NCBI GenBank assembly: GCA_013815325.1 | Contig: JACDGM010000034.1 | Coordinates: 1-41,158 of the forward strand | Source of the DNA: Chthoniobacterales bacterium | Lineage (GTDB): Bacteria; Verrucomicrobiota; Verrucomicrobiia; Chthoniobacterales; UBA10450 | Reading direction: 5' to 3' | DNA: 41,158 bases | Shown: positions 9,478 to 19,102 of the stretch, piece by piece | How positions within the stretch are numbered: position 1 is the first letter of the stretch | Layout of the letters: each line of letters opens with the position of its first letter | Program-made: the position numbers and the translations under genes | The notes under the pieces: generated by a model | What the model was told of the DNA's origin: nothing | What the model saw: the letters and a program-made list of their open reading frames with translations, nothing else | Databases searched by the model: none

Positions 9478-9505
9478 ATTCTATGAATGGGCGTTTGCTT
9501 GGCAA
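9478..9505 (-). promoter_or_regulatory. Candidate sigma70-type promoter of the act operon
   Basis: On the minus strand TTGCCA (complement of 9500-9505) and TAGAAT (complement of 9478-9483) are separated by 16 bp. Each differs from the consensus hexamer at one position. The predicted start would leave a leader of about 120 nt before the actA ATG. This is a motif call only. Confidence 0.4.
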
Positions 9506-9610
9506 AAGAATTTTAAAAAAAGAAGAGGAATTTTTCCGCGGGTGCAGATCTCGGCCAGGTGCAAACCGCGACTTTGGGAGTGGATTGACACGACGGGCGA
9601 CGGCCGGGCG

Positions 9611-9632
9611 AGAGCGCGGGGCTCCGCGCTCT
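9611..9632. other. GC-rich hairpin
   Basis: AGAGCGCGG and CCGCGCTCT pair perfectly over 9 bp with the loop GGCT. There is no T-run on either side, so it is not a standard intrinsic terminator. The GCCTAACG octamer follows 3 bp later. Confidence 0.45.
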
Positions 9633-9827
9633 TCGGCCTAACGAGCCCGCCGCGATGACTCGGCTGGTTTCCCGAAATTAGATTTGCGTCGCGCTCGCTT
9701 TTCGCAGAGCGCCGGGACGGATGCGAAGCAAGGGCCGGGCCTTCCAACCTCTACAGGAATTTCACATGCCGGACGGGAATGATAAGCTCTCTCCCGCGCC
9801 CCACAGCTCCCGTTTTCGCTCCTTTTC

Positions 9828-10231
9828 ATGAATCAGAACCCACCTTTTCCATCTCCTGAAGAATTGCAAGCGAAGCTCTCCGAGTTCATGAAATCGAACT
9901 TCGGCGACGAGGTTTCGTTCGCGAGTTTTGCCCAGCCCGAACGTGCCGAGGCCGGCGCGATGAAGAGCCCGCCCAGCCTAACGACGACGGCTTCGCCTTC
10001 GACTTTCTTCCGCGCCATATCAAGGCCCACCTCGACCGCTTCGTCATCCAGCAGGACGAAGCGAAGAAGGTTCTGGCGATCGCCGTCTGCGACCACTACA
10101 ACCACGTCGATTACGTGCGCCAGCTCGCGAGCGGGGACGCCGTTCGCGCGGAGCAAACCGAATACGCGAAGCAGAACGTAGTTCTCGTCGGCCAGAGTAT
10201 TGACAAAATGAGCAGAAATCCCTTCGCTTAA
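9828..10231 (+). pseudogene. Truncated, frameshifted copy A of the clpX-like 5' end
   Basis: This is a near copy of the first ~370 bp of the clpX-like gene at 19277. It begins with the same MNQNPPFPSPEELQAKLSEF and stays in frame to about codon 42. There one G is missing (GGCGCGATG instead of GGCGGCGATG at about 9956), so translation shifts and ends early. Past the shift the original frame still reads the ClpX-like sequence up to VVLVG, then switches to a non-ClpX tail (QSIDKMSRNPFA, stop at 10229-10231). The break is immediately before the Walker A motif GPTGVGKT of the intact gene. The exported Kelch-like gene starts 3 bp after the stop. It may act only as a leader. Confidence 0.85.
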
Positions 10232-10234
10232 ATT

Positions 10235-13200
10235 ATGGCGAAAACAAACCTGACGAAAATCAGCTTGGCAGTCTTTGCGCCCGCTTTCTCCACTCCTCGC
10301 GTCCTAGTCGCTCTCATCCTTTGCGCAGCCGCCGGTTCGGGGCTGACTGGGACATTGGCCGACACCACGGGTAAACCCGCTTTCTTCCGTCCCGAAGCAC
10401 CGGCGAAGGTAAGAACGCTCATGTATTCGGAGCGTGTGGCTTATCAGCGTGCGATTGAGAACGTGTACTGGCGCCATCGAGTCTGGCCGAAAGAGCGTCC
10501 CGATCCCAAACCATCGCTCGACGCGGTGATGTCTCAGGCGCAGCTGGAAGCGAAAGTGGAAGATTATCTGCGCAACTCGCAGGCGCTGGAGGATCACTGG
10601 CGCCGGCCAATTACTGCCGAGCAGTTGCAGGCTGAGATGGATCGCATGGCGCAGCACACCAAGCAGCCGGAGGTACTGCGCGAACTCTTTGCAGCCCTCG
10701 GGAATGATCCCTTCATAATCGCGGAATGTCTGGCTAGGCCGGAGCTATCGGGACGTTTGCTAAGAAATTTCTATGCGCACGATGAACGATTTCACGGCGA
10801 ATTGAAGCGGCGGGTGGAGGCTGATCTAGGGGCACATCCTACCGTCAGGCAAATGCAACAGACCAGCGGGAAGTATAGCGAAATCGAACTGGTCAGAAGC
10901 GACAGCGGCGAAAGCAACAGGATTGACAGTGGCTTGAAGTTGACCAAGCGCGAGTGGGACGACAACCTACAAACGCTGGCAGCAATGTTGGGTAGCGCAC
11001 CGACGACGCAGATCAAAACCGGAATATTAAGCCCCTTACAGGAAGATGACGAGCGTTACTATGCGACGGCGGTACTTAAGAAAAGTGAGGACCGCCTGAC
11101 GCTCGCGACGGTTGAATGGCGCAAAGAATCGTTGGAGTCCTGGAGAGCTAAAGCGGAAAACCAGAAGCCCAGGGTCACGGTAGCGGTAGCTGCTAACTAT
11201 ATCCTTCCGGCAATATCCACGGTGGCGAGTGGCTGCGCTGATGATACTTGGATGGCCATGCCTGGCACGCCAAGCGCACGATTTTCGCACACGGCAGTTT
11301 GGACGGGCAGTGAGATGATCGTCTGGGGAGGGTGGGTTAATGGTCAGGGTACGAACACTGGGGGAAGATACAATCCCAGCACCGACAGCTGGATGGCCAT
11401 CAGCATGAACAATGCGCCTGATGGTCGCTTCCTTCACACCGCAGTGTGGAGCGGCACTGAAATGATTGTTTGGGGCGGAATTGGCAACGGCACTGTAAAC
11501 ACCGGCGGTAGATACAATGCGGAAACCGACAGTTGGACAGCCACAAGCACCATCAATGCGCCCAGTGCGCGATACGGGCATACGGCAGTTTGGACTGGCA
11601 GGGAAATGATCATCTGGGGTGGATACAGCCTTTTGAACACCGGCGGAAGCTACAATCCCAGTAACGACCGTTGGACAGCGACGAGTACGACTAACGCACC
11701 CGAAGCACGCCGCGATCATACGGCAGTATGGACTGGCAGGGAAATGATCATCTGGGGTGGTCATGGCCAGGGAGGCGGCTTGAATAGCGGGGGCAAATAT
11801 AATCCGACAACAGATAGGTGGATAGCCACCACCACTGGCAACGCGCCCTCTGGCCGGGAGCTTCACATGACAGTCTGGACCGGCAGCGAAATGATTGTTT
11901 GGGGCGGGACGGGCCTCTTTCCTCTGAATAGCGGCGGTAGATACAATCCCAGCAGCGACAGTTGGACAGCTACCAGCTTTGTTAATGCGCCTGAGGCGCG
12001 GTACTCGCACACTGCCGTCTGGAGTGGGAGCGAAATGATTGTCTGGGGCGGCCTTGGTGACGAACAGTACTCGTTGAACACGGGCGGCAGATATAATCCC
12101 ATCGCGGACACTTGGACAGCTACGAGTACCGTCAGCGCGCCTGCGCGGCGGTCCGGTCACACTGCCGTCTGGAGTGGGAGCGAAATGATCGTCTGGGGCG
12201 GCCTTGTCTCGGTTGGCGGTTTAGAATTCGGTGGCAGATACGATCCCGGCACGAACAGTTGGGTAGGCGTCACCAACATACCATCTGCACGAAACTGGCA
12301 CACAACCGTATGGACGGGCAGTGAGATGATCGTCTGGAGTGGTCTCGATGAGCACTTCGTGTATATAAACACCGGTGGGAGATACAATCCTGGCTTAGAT
12401 AGCTGGACAGCGACGAGCGTTACCAACGCACCTGCTGGCCGGTACCAGCACACTGCAGTTTGGTCCGGCAGCGAGATGATTGTCTGGGGTGGAGGCTACG
12501 ACGGTCCGAATTTCTCGCCCTTGAACACCGGAGGTAGATACAACCCAGGGGCGGATAGCTGGATAGCTACCAGCACGACCAACGTTCCTGCCGCACGAGG
12601 GTCTCACACAGCAGTCTGGACTGGTAACACCATGGTGGTCTGGGGCGGGTTTGGGACCAGGTACTTGAACACCGGCGGAAGATACAATCCCGACACGGAC
12701 AGCTGGATAGCCACTAGTAGGACTAATGCGCCCTCTAGCCGAGAGTACCACACAGCAGTCTGGGCCGAGAGTGAAATGATCATCTGGGGCGGGTTCGATG
12801 GCTCGAGCCAGGTGAACACCGGCGGCAGATACGATCCAGACACCGACAGTTGGATACCTACCAGCGTGACCGATGCGCCTCAGGAGCGAGAACTCCACAC
12901 GGCAGTGTGGAGCGGCACTGAAATGATCGTCTGGGGCGGATATAACGGCGGACCCAGCTATTTTAATACCGGCGGAAGATATAACCCGAGAACGAATAGT
13001 TGGACAGCCACTAGCACCGCGAACACGCCAAGTGGACGACTCCTTTCGACGGCGGTGTGGACTAACAATGAAATGATCGTCTGGGGTGGGCAAGATGAAA
13101 ACTTCGCGTTACCAAACACTGGGGGGAGATATAATCCGAACACGGATAGTTGGACAGCCACGACCACCACCAATGCGCCCGATGGCCGATATGCCCATAC

Positions 13201-13540
13201 CGCAGTGTGGACCGGTAGTGAAATGATTGTTTGGGGCGGATATAACGGCGGCGCATCTAATACAGGTGGGAGATATTGCGCACAGGCCGGTCCATCAATC
13301 ACGCTCAGTGCCGCGGGGCGCAAGGTGGGGGGGATAAATACGGTGCTTCTCACCTGGAGCGGGGCGACCTCAGCCAACATCGACGTCTACCGAAATGGGA
13401 TTCTCATTGCGACGATACCGAACACGGGTTCTTCTACTGATTCCACCGGCGATACCAGCCGGGCTCGCTACACCTATCGGGTGTGTGAAGCCGGAACCCA
13501 GACCTGCTCCAGCAATGCGAGAGTAACGTTCCGGCGGTAG
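10235..13540 (+). CDS. Exported Kelch-like beta-propeller repeat protein
   Basis: This is a 1101-residue protein starting MAKTNLTK with a signal-like hydrophobic stretch (about residues 23-40). An N-terminal region of about 320 residues without recognised motifs is followed by about 14 repeats of 45-52 residues, each built as HTAVWTGSEMIVWGG ... NTGGRYNP ... DSWTATS ... NAPSGR. This matches Kelch-type blades. The last repeat is cut short and followed by a roughly 75-residue Ig/fibronectin-like domain (LLTWSGATSANIDVYRNG). Family knowledge: such propellers bind ligands or sugars; no catalytic residues are identifiable. At the DNA level the repeats are similar enough to recombine. The gene lacks the GCCTAACG octamer over 3.3 kb, unlike the conserved genes. 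Its first residues are shared with the gene at 14536. Secreted or outer-surface location is inferred. Confidence 0.85.
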   Translation: MAKTNLTKISLAVFAPAFSTPRVLVALILCAAAGSGLTGTLADTTGKPAFFRPEAPAKVRTLMYSERVAYQRAIENVYWRHRVWPKERPDPKPSLDAVMSQAQLEAKVEDYLRNSQALEDHWRRPITAEQLQAEMDRMAQHTKQPEVLRELFAALGNDPFIIAECLARPELSGRLLRNFYAHDERFHGELKRRVEADLGAHPTVRQMQQTSGKYSEIELVRSDSGESNRIDSGLKLTKREWDDNLQTLAAMLGSAPTTQIKTGILSPLQEDDERYYATAVLKKSEDRLTLATVEWRKESLESWRAKAENQKPRVTVAVAANYILPAISTVASGCADDTWMAMPGTPSARFSHTAVWTGSEMIVWGGWVNGQGTNTGGRYNPSTDSWMAISMNNAPDGRFLHTAVWSGTEMIVWGGIGNGTVNTGGRYNAETDSWTATSTINAPSARYGHTAVWTGREMIIWGGYSLLNTGGSYNPSNDRWTATSTTNAPEARRDHTAVWTGREMIIWGGHGQGGGLNSGGKYNPTTDRWIATTTGNAPSGRELHMTVWTGSEMIVWGGTGLFPLNSGGRYNPSSDSWTATSFVNAPEARYSHTAVWSGSEMIVWGGLGDEQYSLNTGGRYNPIADTWTATSTVSAPARRSGHTAVWSGSEMIVWGGLVSVGGLEFGGRYDPGTNSWVGVTNIPSARNWHTTVWTGSEMIVWSGLDEHFVYINTGGRYNPGLDSWTATSVTNAPAGRYQHTAVWSGSEMIVWGGGYDGPNFSPLNTGGRYNPGADSWIATSTTNVPAARGSHTAVWTGNTMVVWGGFGTRYLNTGGRYNPDTDSWIATSRTNAPSSREYHTAVWAESEMIIWGGFDGSSQVNTGGRYDPDTDSWIPTSVTDAPQERELHTAVWSGTEMIVWGGYNGGPSYFNTGGRYNPRTNSWTATSTANTPSGRLLSTAVWTNNEMIVWGGQDENFALPNTGGRYNPNTDSWTATTTTNAPDGRYAHTAVWTGSEMIVWGGYNGGASNTGGRYCAQAGPSITLSAAGRKVGGINTVLLTWSGATSANIDVYRNGILIATIPNTGSSTDSTGDTSRARYTYRVCEAGTQTCSSNARVTFRR

Positions 13541-13548
13541 GGAAAAAC

Positions 13549-13938
13549 GAAGCCAGTTCCGTTTCAACCCTCGATGCCAAGCTCCGCCTCAAGCAATTCA
13601 CGAACAACGACGGCTTTGACTCCCTCGGAATCTGCAAGGCCGATATTCAGAAAGGTGTCTTTAACAATATTGTTCTGCTCGAGGCGCTCGATTTTCTGGC
13701 GAGCGCGAGCGCGATCAATGTGATGCAGGAAGATCAATTGATCGCGGTCGACGCCGGCAACTGGCGGAAGCCTGGTTGGACCCGGCTTATCTCGGCAACG
13801 TCAAGAACACTGGCCGCACCCAATTGCGGCTCTACTTCACTCACGCAAGCGCAGTAACCAACAAGTGGGTCGGCTGGTATTCGGGGCGAGAGTGTTGGCA
13901 ACGAGCCGCAGTTACTCGTGCAGTACAGCGAGGAGTGA
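13549..13938 (+). pseudogene. C-terminal remnant of a DNRLRE-like surface protein module
   Basis: Three-frame reading gives a decayed copy of the C-terminal module of the protein ending at 19080. Matching pieces are LDAKLRLKQFTNNDGFDSLG against LDVNLRLKQYSSNEGFDSLG, then LDPAYLGNVKNTGRTQLRLY against LDPVYASDVNNTDRTQFRLW, and finally GNEPQLLVQYSEE against GNEPQLIVQYSEE just before a TGA at 13936-13938. At least two frameshifts separate these pieces. It sits 8 bp after the Kelch-like gene stop, so the repeat protein appears to have replaced or been inserted into the front of a gene that once ended here. Confidence 0.8.
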
Positions 13939-13958
13939 TCCGCCTGCCGGCGGCGGAT
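13938..13958 (+). terminator. Hairpin right after the remnant's stop
   Basis: ATCCGCC and GGCGGAT pair perfectly over 7 bp with a 7-nt loop and begin at the last base of the TGA. Only a weak T-rich stretch follows (ATTTGT). The corresponding gene end at 19081 also has a hairpin directly after the stop, which supports a role in transcript ending. Confidence 0.4.
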
Positions 13959-14097
13959 ATTTGTCGGCCGCCGTAGTCCAGATCGAGCCCGGACACTCGA
14001 TTGAGATGGAACGTCCCGCAAAAAAAATAGAGGCGGCGAAGGGTGAAGAGATGGAGGGGAGAGAACCTGCAACTCTTCAACACTCCAACGCGTTTAC

Positions 14098-14532
14098 ATG
14101 CCTGACAAGGATGTTACGTTTCCTGCCTTGAATCAAAACCCACCTTTTCCATCTCCTGAAGAATTGCAGGCGAAGCTCTCCGAGTTCATGAAATCGAACT
14201 TCGGCGACAAGGTTTCGTTCGCGAGCTTCGCGCAGCCGGCACGCGCCGAGGCCGGCGGCGATGAAGAGCCCGCCCAGCCTAACGACGACGGATTCGCCTT
14301 CGATTTTCTCCCGCGCGATATCAAGGCGCACCTCGACCGCTTCGTCATCCAGCAGGACGAAGCGAAGAAGGTTCTGGCGATCTCCGTCTGCGATCATTAC
14401 AACCACGTCGATTACGTGCGCCAGCTCGCGAGCGAGGACGCCATGCGCGCCGAGCAAACCGAATACGCTAAGCAGAACGTGATTCTCGTCGCCCACAGTA
14501 TTGACAGAAGCAGCAGAAATCCCTTTGCTTGA
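14098..14532 (+). CDS. Truncated clpX-like N-terminal protein, copy B (open frame)
   Basis: This is an open frame of 144 residues (135 if it starts at the TTG at 14125, which lies where the intact gene has its ATG). It matches the intact clpX-like protein through QNVILV and then ends in AHSIDRSSRNPFA. Copies A and B share this non-ClpX tail, so both come from the same fusion event. The fragment includes the helical region before the ATPase core but stops just before Walker A, so it cannot bind or hydrolyse ATP. It could be an untranslated leader, a short translated leader coupled to the next gene (start 3 bp downstream), or a dominant-negative fragment. It carries one GCCTAACG octamer at the same place as the intact gene. 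Confidence 0.6.
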   Translation: MPDKDVTFPALNQNPPFPSPEELQAKLSEFMKSNFGDKVSFASFAQPARAEAGGDEEPAQPNDDGFAFDFLPRDIKAHLDRFVIQQDEAKKVLAISVCDHYNHVDYVRQLASEDAMRAEQTEYAKQNVILVAHSIDRSSRNPFA

Positions 14533-14535
14533 ACT

Positions 14536-15723
14536 ATGGCGAAAACAAATCTGACGAAAACGAGTTTAGCGATCTTTGCGATATTGGCCTGCGCAACAGC
14601 CGTGGCGCAGGAGCCGCTCAGAGGTGCGGGGCAGCCAGCCCTTGTGCCCGACCCGGTGCTGGATGTTTCCAGGATTATTTTTGGGAGCAACCTGATTTCG
14701 GACCCCTGTGCGACCTGCAACTATTCCGATGGCGGCGGCTACGCCGTGGTTGGCCCGGATAATTGTATCAACCCGGGAATTACGCAGTGGCTGGCTGGCA
14801 CATTCATCGCTTCGGCCACGGGTGTCGCGGAGCGCATCTCGGCGGCAATTATTTTGAGGGACCCGAGAAATTGCCCGGAGAACAAGGTGACCCTGAGCAT
14901 CTACACCGATGCCTGTTATCCCGAAGGGCCGCGTCGACCCCTTGCATCGGGGATAGCGACGGTTCCGGAAGCGCCCTGCGATCTGGCGGTAGCCAAACTA
15001 GGCAATCCACCGACGCTCACCAAAAACACCAAATACTGGGTCGTAGCGACGACCAGCAGCCAGCAATCCGCCCTGGACTCCAACTGGTATGGCTCCAACA
15101 ATTCGCAGTACGCATTCGATACTGGCACTGGTTGGCAACATTTCACTGGGGGCACGCCGGCTTTCATGGTGCAAGGTTCGGGCACTGTTTTTTCCGACCC
15201 GGTGCCTGATGCTCCTCACCCAGCGTTTGGCGGCAATCTGTTTGTGGACCCCTGCACCGGGTGCAACTACGATCCCAATGCTGCCGGACTTGTGGTAGAA
15301 GGACCTGACAACTGCACATCGCCAGGAACGACTCAATCGACTGCGGTTCCTTTCGTCGCCGCCAAATCGGGTGTTCCCAAGCGCATCTCGGCTTCTATTG
15401 TTCTGTACCATCCGACCTCCTGCCCGCAGAACAAAGTAACCCTCAGTCTGTACACGGACAGCTGCGATCGGGGCCCGGGTACGCTACTGGTCTCCGGGGT
15501 GGCCACCGTCCCAAGCGCACCGTGCGATTTGGCAGTGGCCAAATTGCGCAACGCCCCTGCGCTTGAAAAATCAAAAAAATATTGGGTCGTGGCCGCGGCC
15601 AGCACACAACAAGCCGGCCTAGACGCTCTCTGGTATGGCTCCAATTTTGCCCAATTTGCTTTCGGCGATTTGTCTGGCTGGATCCAGTTCAGCGATGTTA
15701 CGCCTGGCTTTATCGTGCAATAA
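14536..15723 (+). CDS. Exported two-repeat protein (choice-of-anchor-like domains)
   Basis: This is a 395-residue exported protein. It starts with the same MAKTNLTK as the Kelch-like protein, then a short signal peptide (LAIFAILACATAVAQ). Two tandem domains of about 180 residues follow. Each reads NL..DPC..CNY, GPDNC..PG.TQ, RISA.I.L..P..CP.NKVTLS, Y.D.C, P..LA/VSG.ATVP.APCDLAVAKL, KYWVV.., L...WYGSN..QFAF, and W..F....P.F.VQ. The VTLSIY...KYWVV..W pattern recalls 'choice-of-anchor' domains found in exported proteins; I cannot name the exact family. Paired cysteines in each copy suggest disulfides. The protein is intact and has no GCCTAACG octamer. A short hairpin follows the stop. A surface or secreted role is inferred. 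Confidence 0.75.
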   Translation: MAKTNLTKTSLAIFAILACATAVAQEPLRGAGQPALVPDPVLDVSRIIFGSNLISDPCATCNYSDGGGYAVVGPDNCINPGITQWLAGTFIASATGVAERISAAIILRDPRNCPENKVTLSIYTDACYPEGPRRPLASGIATVPEAPCDLAVAKLGNPPTLTKNTKYWVVATTSSQQSALDSNWYGSNNSQYAFDTGTGWQHFTGGTPAFMVQGSGTVFSDPVPDAPHPAFGGNLFVDPCTGCNYDPNAAGLVVEGPDNCTSPGTTQSTAVPFVAAKSGVPKRISASIVLYHPTSCPQNKVTLSLYTDSCDRGPGTLLVSGVATVPSAPCDLAVAKLRNAPALEKSKKYWVVAAASTQQAGLDALWYGSNFAQFAFGDLSGWIQFSDVTPGFIVQ

Positions 15724-15731
15724 CTGGTGCC

Positions 15732-15746
15732 GATGCGTTACGCATC
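15732..15746 (+). other. Short hairpin after the two-repeat gene
   Basis: GATGCG and CGCATC pair perfectly around TTA, 9 bp after the stop codon. No T-run follows, so terminator function is uncertain. Confidence 0.3.
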
Positions 15747-15904
15747 AAAGGCGAGAGGAAAAGCATGGTTGAGCGGTGGACAGGCTTCTCGAAAATCCCG
15801 ATCTCCATTCTTTTGAATGCATGCAGTCGAGCAGCCGCTTTGAAGTTGTGAAAAATTCCAGAAATGCACTTGTGCTCTCACTGGCGCCTTTGATAAACCA
15901 GGGC

Positions 15905-18900
15905 ATGAAAATGCTCCTGCCGGTCCACTTCCACAGTCATAAACGTCGAAGCTTCGCGCCTTTTGCAGGGATTTATTCGGCTGTTTGCCTTGTAGCGCTC
16001 GACCTTCTCTTGCTTGGTTCGACCGCCTTCGGCCTAACGAATCATCCGCCTACGGTTTCATTCATCGAGAGCCAAAGAAACCAAACCGGGGTTTTCGAAA
16101 AGAAGTTCTTCCGGATCCTGGAGTACGACCCCGGAGACACCTTCACTCCGCAGACGATATCATTGAACCCGGCTTTTTATTCGGCCAGCGACATAGAGGT
16201 TCGCCCTGCTCGCAAGCAGAGAAAACTGCGGGGTGTCCCGAAGTCGGCGGTTATGCAATCCTTTTTCACAACATGAACCCTCCCGACAATAATGGCGCGA
16301 CCATCAAAATCACGGTAACGGATGCAGCGGGGGCGAGCGCGGCGAGCTCGTTTACGCTCCGGAAAGATTCAGCCGTGAATCCGCCTGTAATCGCGGGGAT
16401 TCCAAATGAAGAGATTTTTTTCCAAAGCGCGACGACTTTTAAATATGGGCCGGTCTGGTTTGTAGTCGGGGATCTGGATAGTGCTGGCAATACTGATGCG
16501 GTTGACTCGCTTGGCAACTCGACAGTCACTTTCGAAATGTCATCCGATAACACCAACCTCGTCCCGTCGGTGGGCGGGATCGACGTTCAGCCGGTCGAAG
16601 GCATAGGGGGCCGTGCCCAGCAGGTGACGGTGTCCCCAAAATTCCCTCAGACTGGCCGGGCAGTGATCACGATTACGGCAATCGATCACCCGGACTTAAA
16701 CCGGACGAGCACGTCCTTTGTGCTCGACGTCATCGCGGCCACCAACACGGCTCCTTCCTTTACCCCGCCCCCAATCAATCAGAATCCGCACCCCAGCTGG
16801 CTGGAGCAGGATGTGACGCAAAGTCCGACCGCCGCTTACGTTTTTAAAGTGACCGACTCGGAGACGCCGAAACCCGAGCTTCTCGTGACAGCGGTGTCTT
16901 CGAACGCCGCTTTGGTACCAAATACTTCGGCAAATCTCTCGGTAGGGACTATCACTTCCGGTGGAACCGGCACCCTCACAATAACCCCGCTGCCTTTGCC
17001 TTCACCCGCGCCAGGCGTTCCCCAAGCCTCCACCATCACCTTGTCAGTCACAGATAGTGCCTATACCCGCCGAACCCAGTTCCTTTACGTGGCGAAAAAC
17101 TCGACCTCTCCTGCACTGAAAAAAATCACCCGGCCAGCCGGGATTTATAACCTGGACCCGAAGCCCGGGTTTGATCAGCAGCGCCCGGACGACCAATTTC
17201 TTACCGGAGAGATGCATCGCATTAGCTGGAAGGACATTGATAATGGCGACCCCGACCCGAATAACTGGAACTGGCAAGAGCTCGACGACGCGGTCGCAAA
17301 CCTGCCTGCCGGGCAGGACCTGTCGCTGAATTTGATCGGAGAACCGTGTTACATCCTGCAGCACCAGGGTGTCGTGACCTGGTGCGATACCGCACCGCCC
17401 AACGGGCAGGATGACTGCCCTGCCTCGAGCTGCGTGGGCGGAGTCAATCGGGCAGTGCCCTGGGACTTCTATCTTCAAGCACGTCGGGATAACTTCTACC
17501 AGGCGCTGGCCGGCCATCTGTTGCCTACCGGTCGTACCGTCGCCCAGGAAAATTTAATCCCGATCATCAACCCAAATCTGCCCGGTGGCGATACCGGGAT
17601 TCGCGAGCTGGATGGGCAGCCGTTTAGCGCCACAGTGAAGACGGGGTATACCTATGCGCCAGGCTACACGCGGAGCGCACTCTTCGGGACGGTGCGAGAC
17701 GAATTGGATAAATTGGTGACATACTTTTCGGCCAAGCAGGTGCAAATCGGATTTTTCACTGTAGAGGACGATTTGGGTGGTGTATTACTCTGGCAATACC
17801 TCTATCCAAAGCTCAGGGATAGGTATAACGGCGTGGTGAAGCCGAAGGTCCATTTCTTTCTGGAGGATCTGGCTGCCTCCCGGGCGAGCGCCGCGCCTGA
17901 TTTCATTCCTTATACTAATCCGCCAAGCACAAAGGCGTACACATTGTTTCCGATGAGCCCTCAAGTGCCCTCCTTTGCCTACTATCCCGCTCCCGATAAC
18001 TTACAGTACCAGAACGGAATCACTTTTCAGGCTAACACGCCTTGGTCAGCCCCCGTGGCCGATGGCGATAAGGTGGATAAGACGCTCAATGGCACCCCGA
18101 ATGATGGGCTGGAAGCGGCATTTAACGCCTACTTGTGCGAATATCTGGAGGTTTACAGGGAAGACCTCGATCACGCGAAGCCACCTACTGGAACGCCTGC
18201 GGCTTGGGATGCAGCAAAGTGGGCTGCCGGGCTCCAATCATGGCACGACTATACCGCTTCCCTCCGGTCGCTCGCGCCGACCGAGAGTCCTGCAGGATTA
18301 ACCGTAGCGCGGACTAGCTCGACCAACAACAGCGTGAACTGGTATGCGCCTTATGGGGCTACCTCCTACACTTTGCAGCGCCGATCCCTCTCGCCGCTTG
18401 GAGACTGGACGAATGTCACAGGCTGCGATCCGCTTAGCACCACCTGCACAGACACCGCCAGCACCGGGTCGCAATACGCCTATCGAGTGCAAGCTGCCAA
18501 CGCCGCCCGAACGATTTTGTCGCCTTGGGCGCAAGTGGCGGTCTTTCTCTCCGAAGGAACCAACGATGGCTATGTTTCCGCGACTGGCCAAACCTATACC
18601 GCTTTCGCAAATGTTGCCGGGCCAGGCATTCAGGCCGGCCAAGGCGCGGGCACGGACTTAAGCGGATTCCTCTCTTTCAACACAAGCTCGTTAGGCTCCG
18701 CGGCCACGATCCTCGATGTCAATCTGCGCTTGAAGCAGTACAGCAGCAACGAGGGCTTCGACAGCCTTGGTCCCTGTATTGCCGATATCCAAACTGGTGA
18801 TTTTCACGACAAAGAGAAGCTCGAAGGCGCAGACTTCGATGCACCGGAGACTGACTTTGATGTCACTGAGGAAGGTGCCTTAGCCGGGGTTGATCCTGAG

Positions 18901-19080
18901 AACTGGGTCGAGGCCGAGCTGGATCCGGTCTATGCAAGTGACGTCAACAACACGGATCGGACGCAATTCCGGCTCTGGTTCGAACATGTGGAGGGCCTGA
19001 GTGACAAGTCGGTGCAATGGTATTCGAGCGAAAGCCCAGGGAATGAGCCGCAGCTGATCGTGCAGTATAGCGAAGAGTAG
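15905..19080 (+). pseudogene. Exported glycoside-hydrolase-like multidomain protein, frameshifted near the N-terminus
   Basis: The N-terminus reads from an ATG at 15905: a signal-like segment (IYSAVCLVALDLLLLGSTAF), then LTNHPPTVSFIESQRNQTG. Between about 16200 and 16262 the coding sense moves to another frame (VGGYAILFHNMNPPDNNGAT) and stays open to 19080. Adding one C at the CCC of 16237-16239 would join the frames. Domain order: cadherin/Ig-like modules; a TIM-barrel-like region with ISWKDIDNGDPDPNNWNWQE and VEDDLGGVLLW, resembling glycoside hydrolases but not assignable to a family; a fibronectin type III-like domain (SVNWYAPYGATSYTLQRRS); and a C-terminal DNRLRE-like module ending QLIVQYSEE. 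Either it is a recent pseudogene or the assembly has a base missing. Apart from the shift it is about 1058 residues long. Confidence 0.7.
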
Positions 19081-19102
19081 CCGGTTCGCGGCAGCGAGCC
19101 GG
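19081..19102 (+). terminator. Hairpin after the glycoside-hydrolase-like gene
   Basis: CCGGTTCGC and GCGAGCCGG pair over 9 bp with one G-U pair and loop GGCA, starting right after the TAG. No clear T-run follows. Its position matches the hairpin after the remnant at 13938. Confidence 0.4.

Larger units (their letters stand above)
9348..9827. other. Divergent intergenic region between actA and the first clpX fragment
   Basis: About 480 bp without a convincing gene. Short open frames here lack a recognisable start context or protein pattern. It holds the act promoter candidate, a GC-rich hairpin at 9611-9632, one GCCTAACG octamer at 9636, and near 9768-9827 a leader that resembles the sequence before the intact clpX-like gene (shared TTYACA... 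and ...TTTTC/TTTCTG just before ATGAATCA). Confidence 0.6.

Noticed and set aside
9449..9658. 69-residue frame in the act-clpX' intergenic region
   Set aside because: No start context or protein pattern; overlaps the promoter candidate and the hairpin.
11036..12160. 374-residue minus-strand frame inside the Kelch-like gene
   Set aside because: It is periodic like the Kelch repeats and arises from them; no signal or domain of its own.
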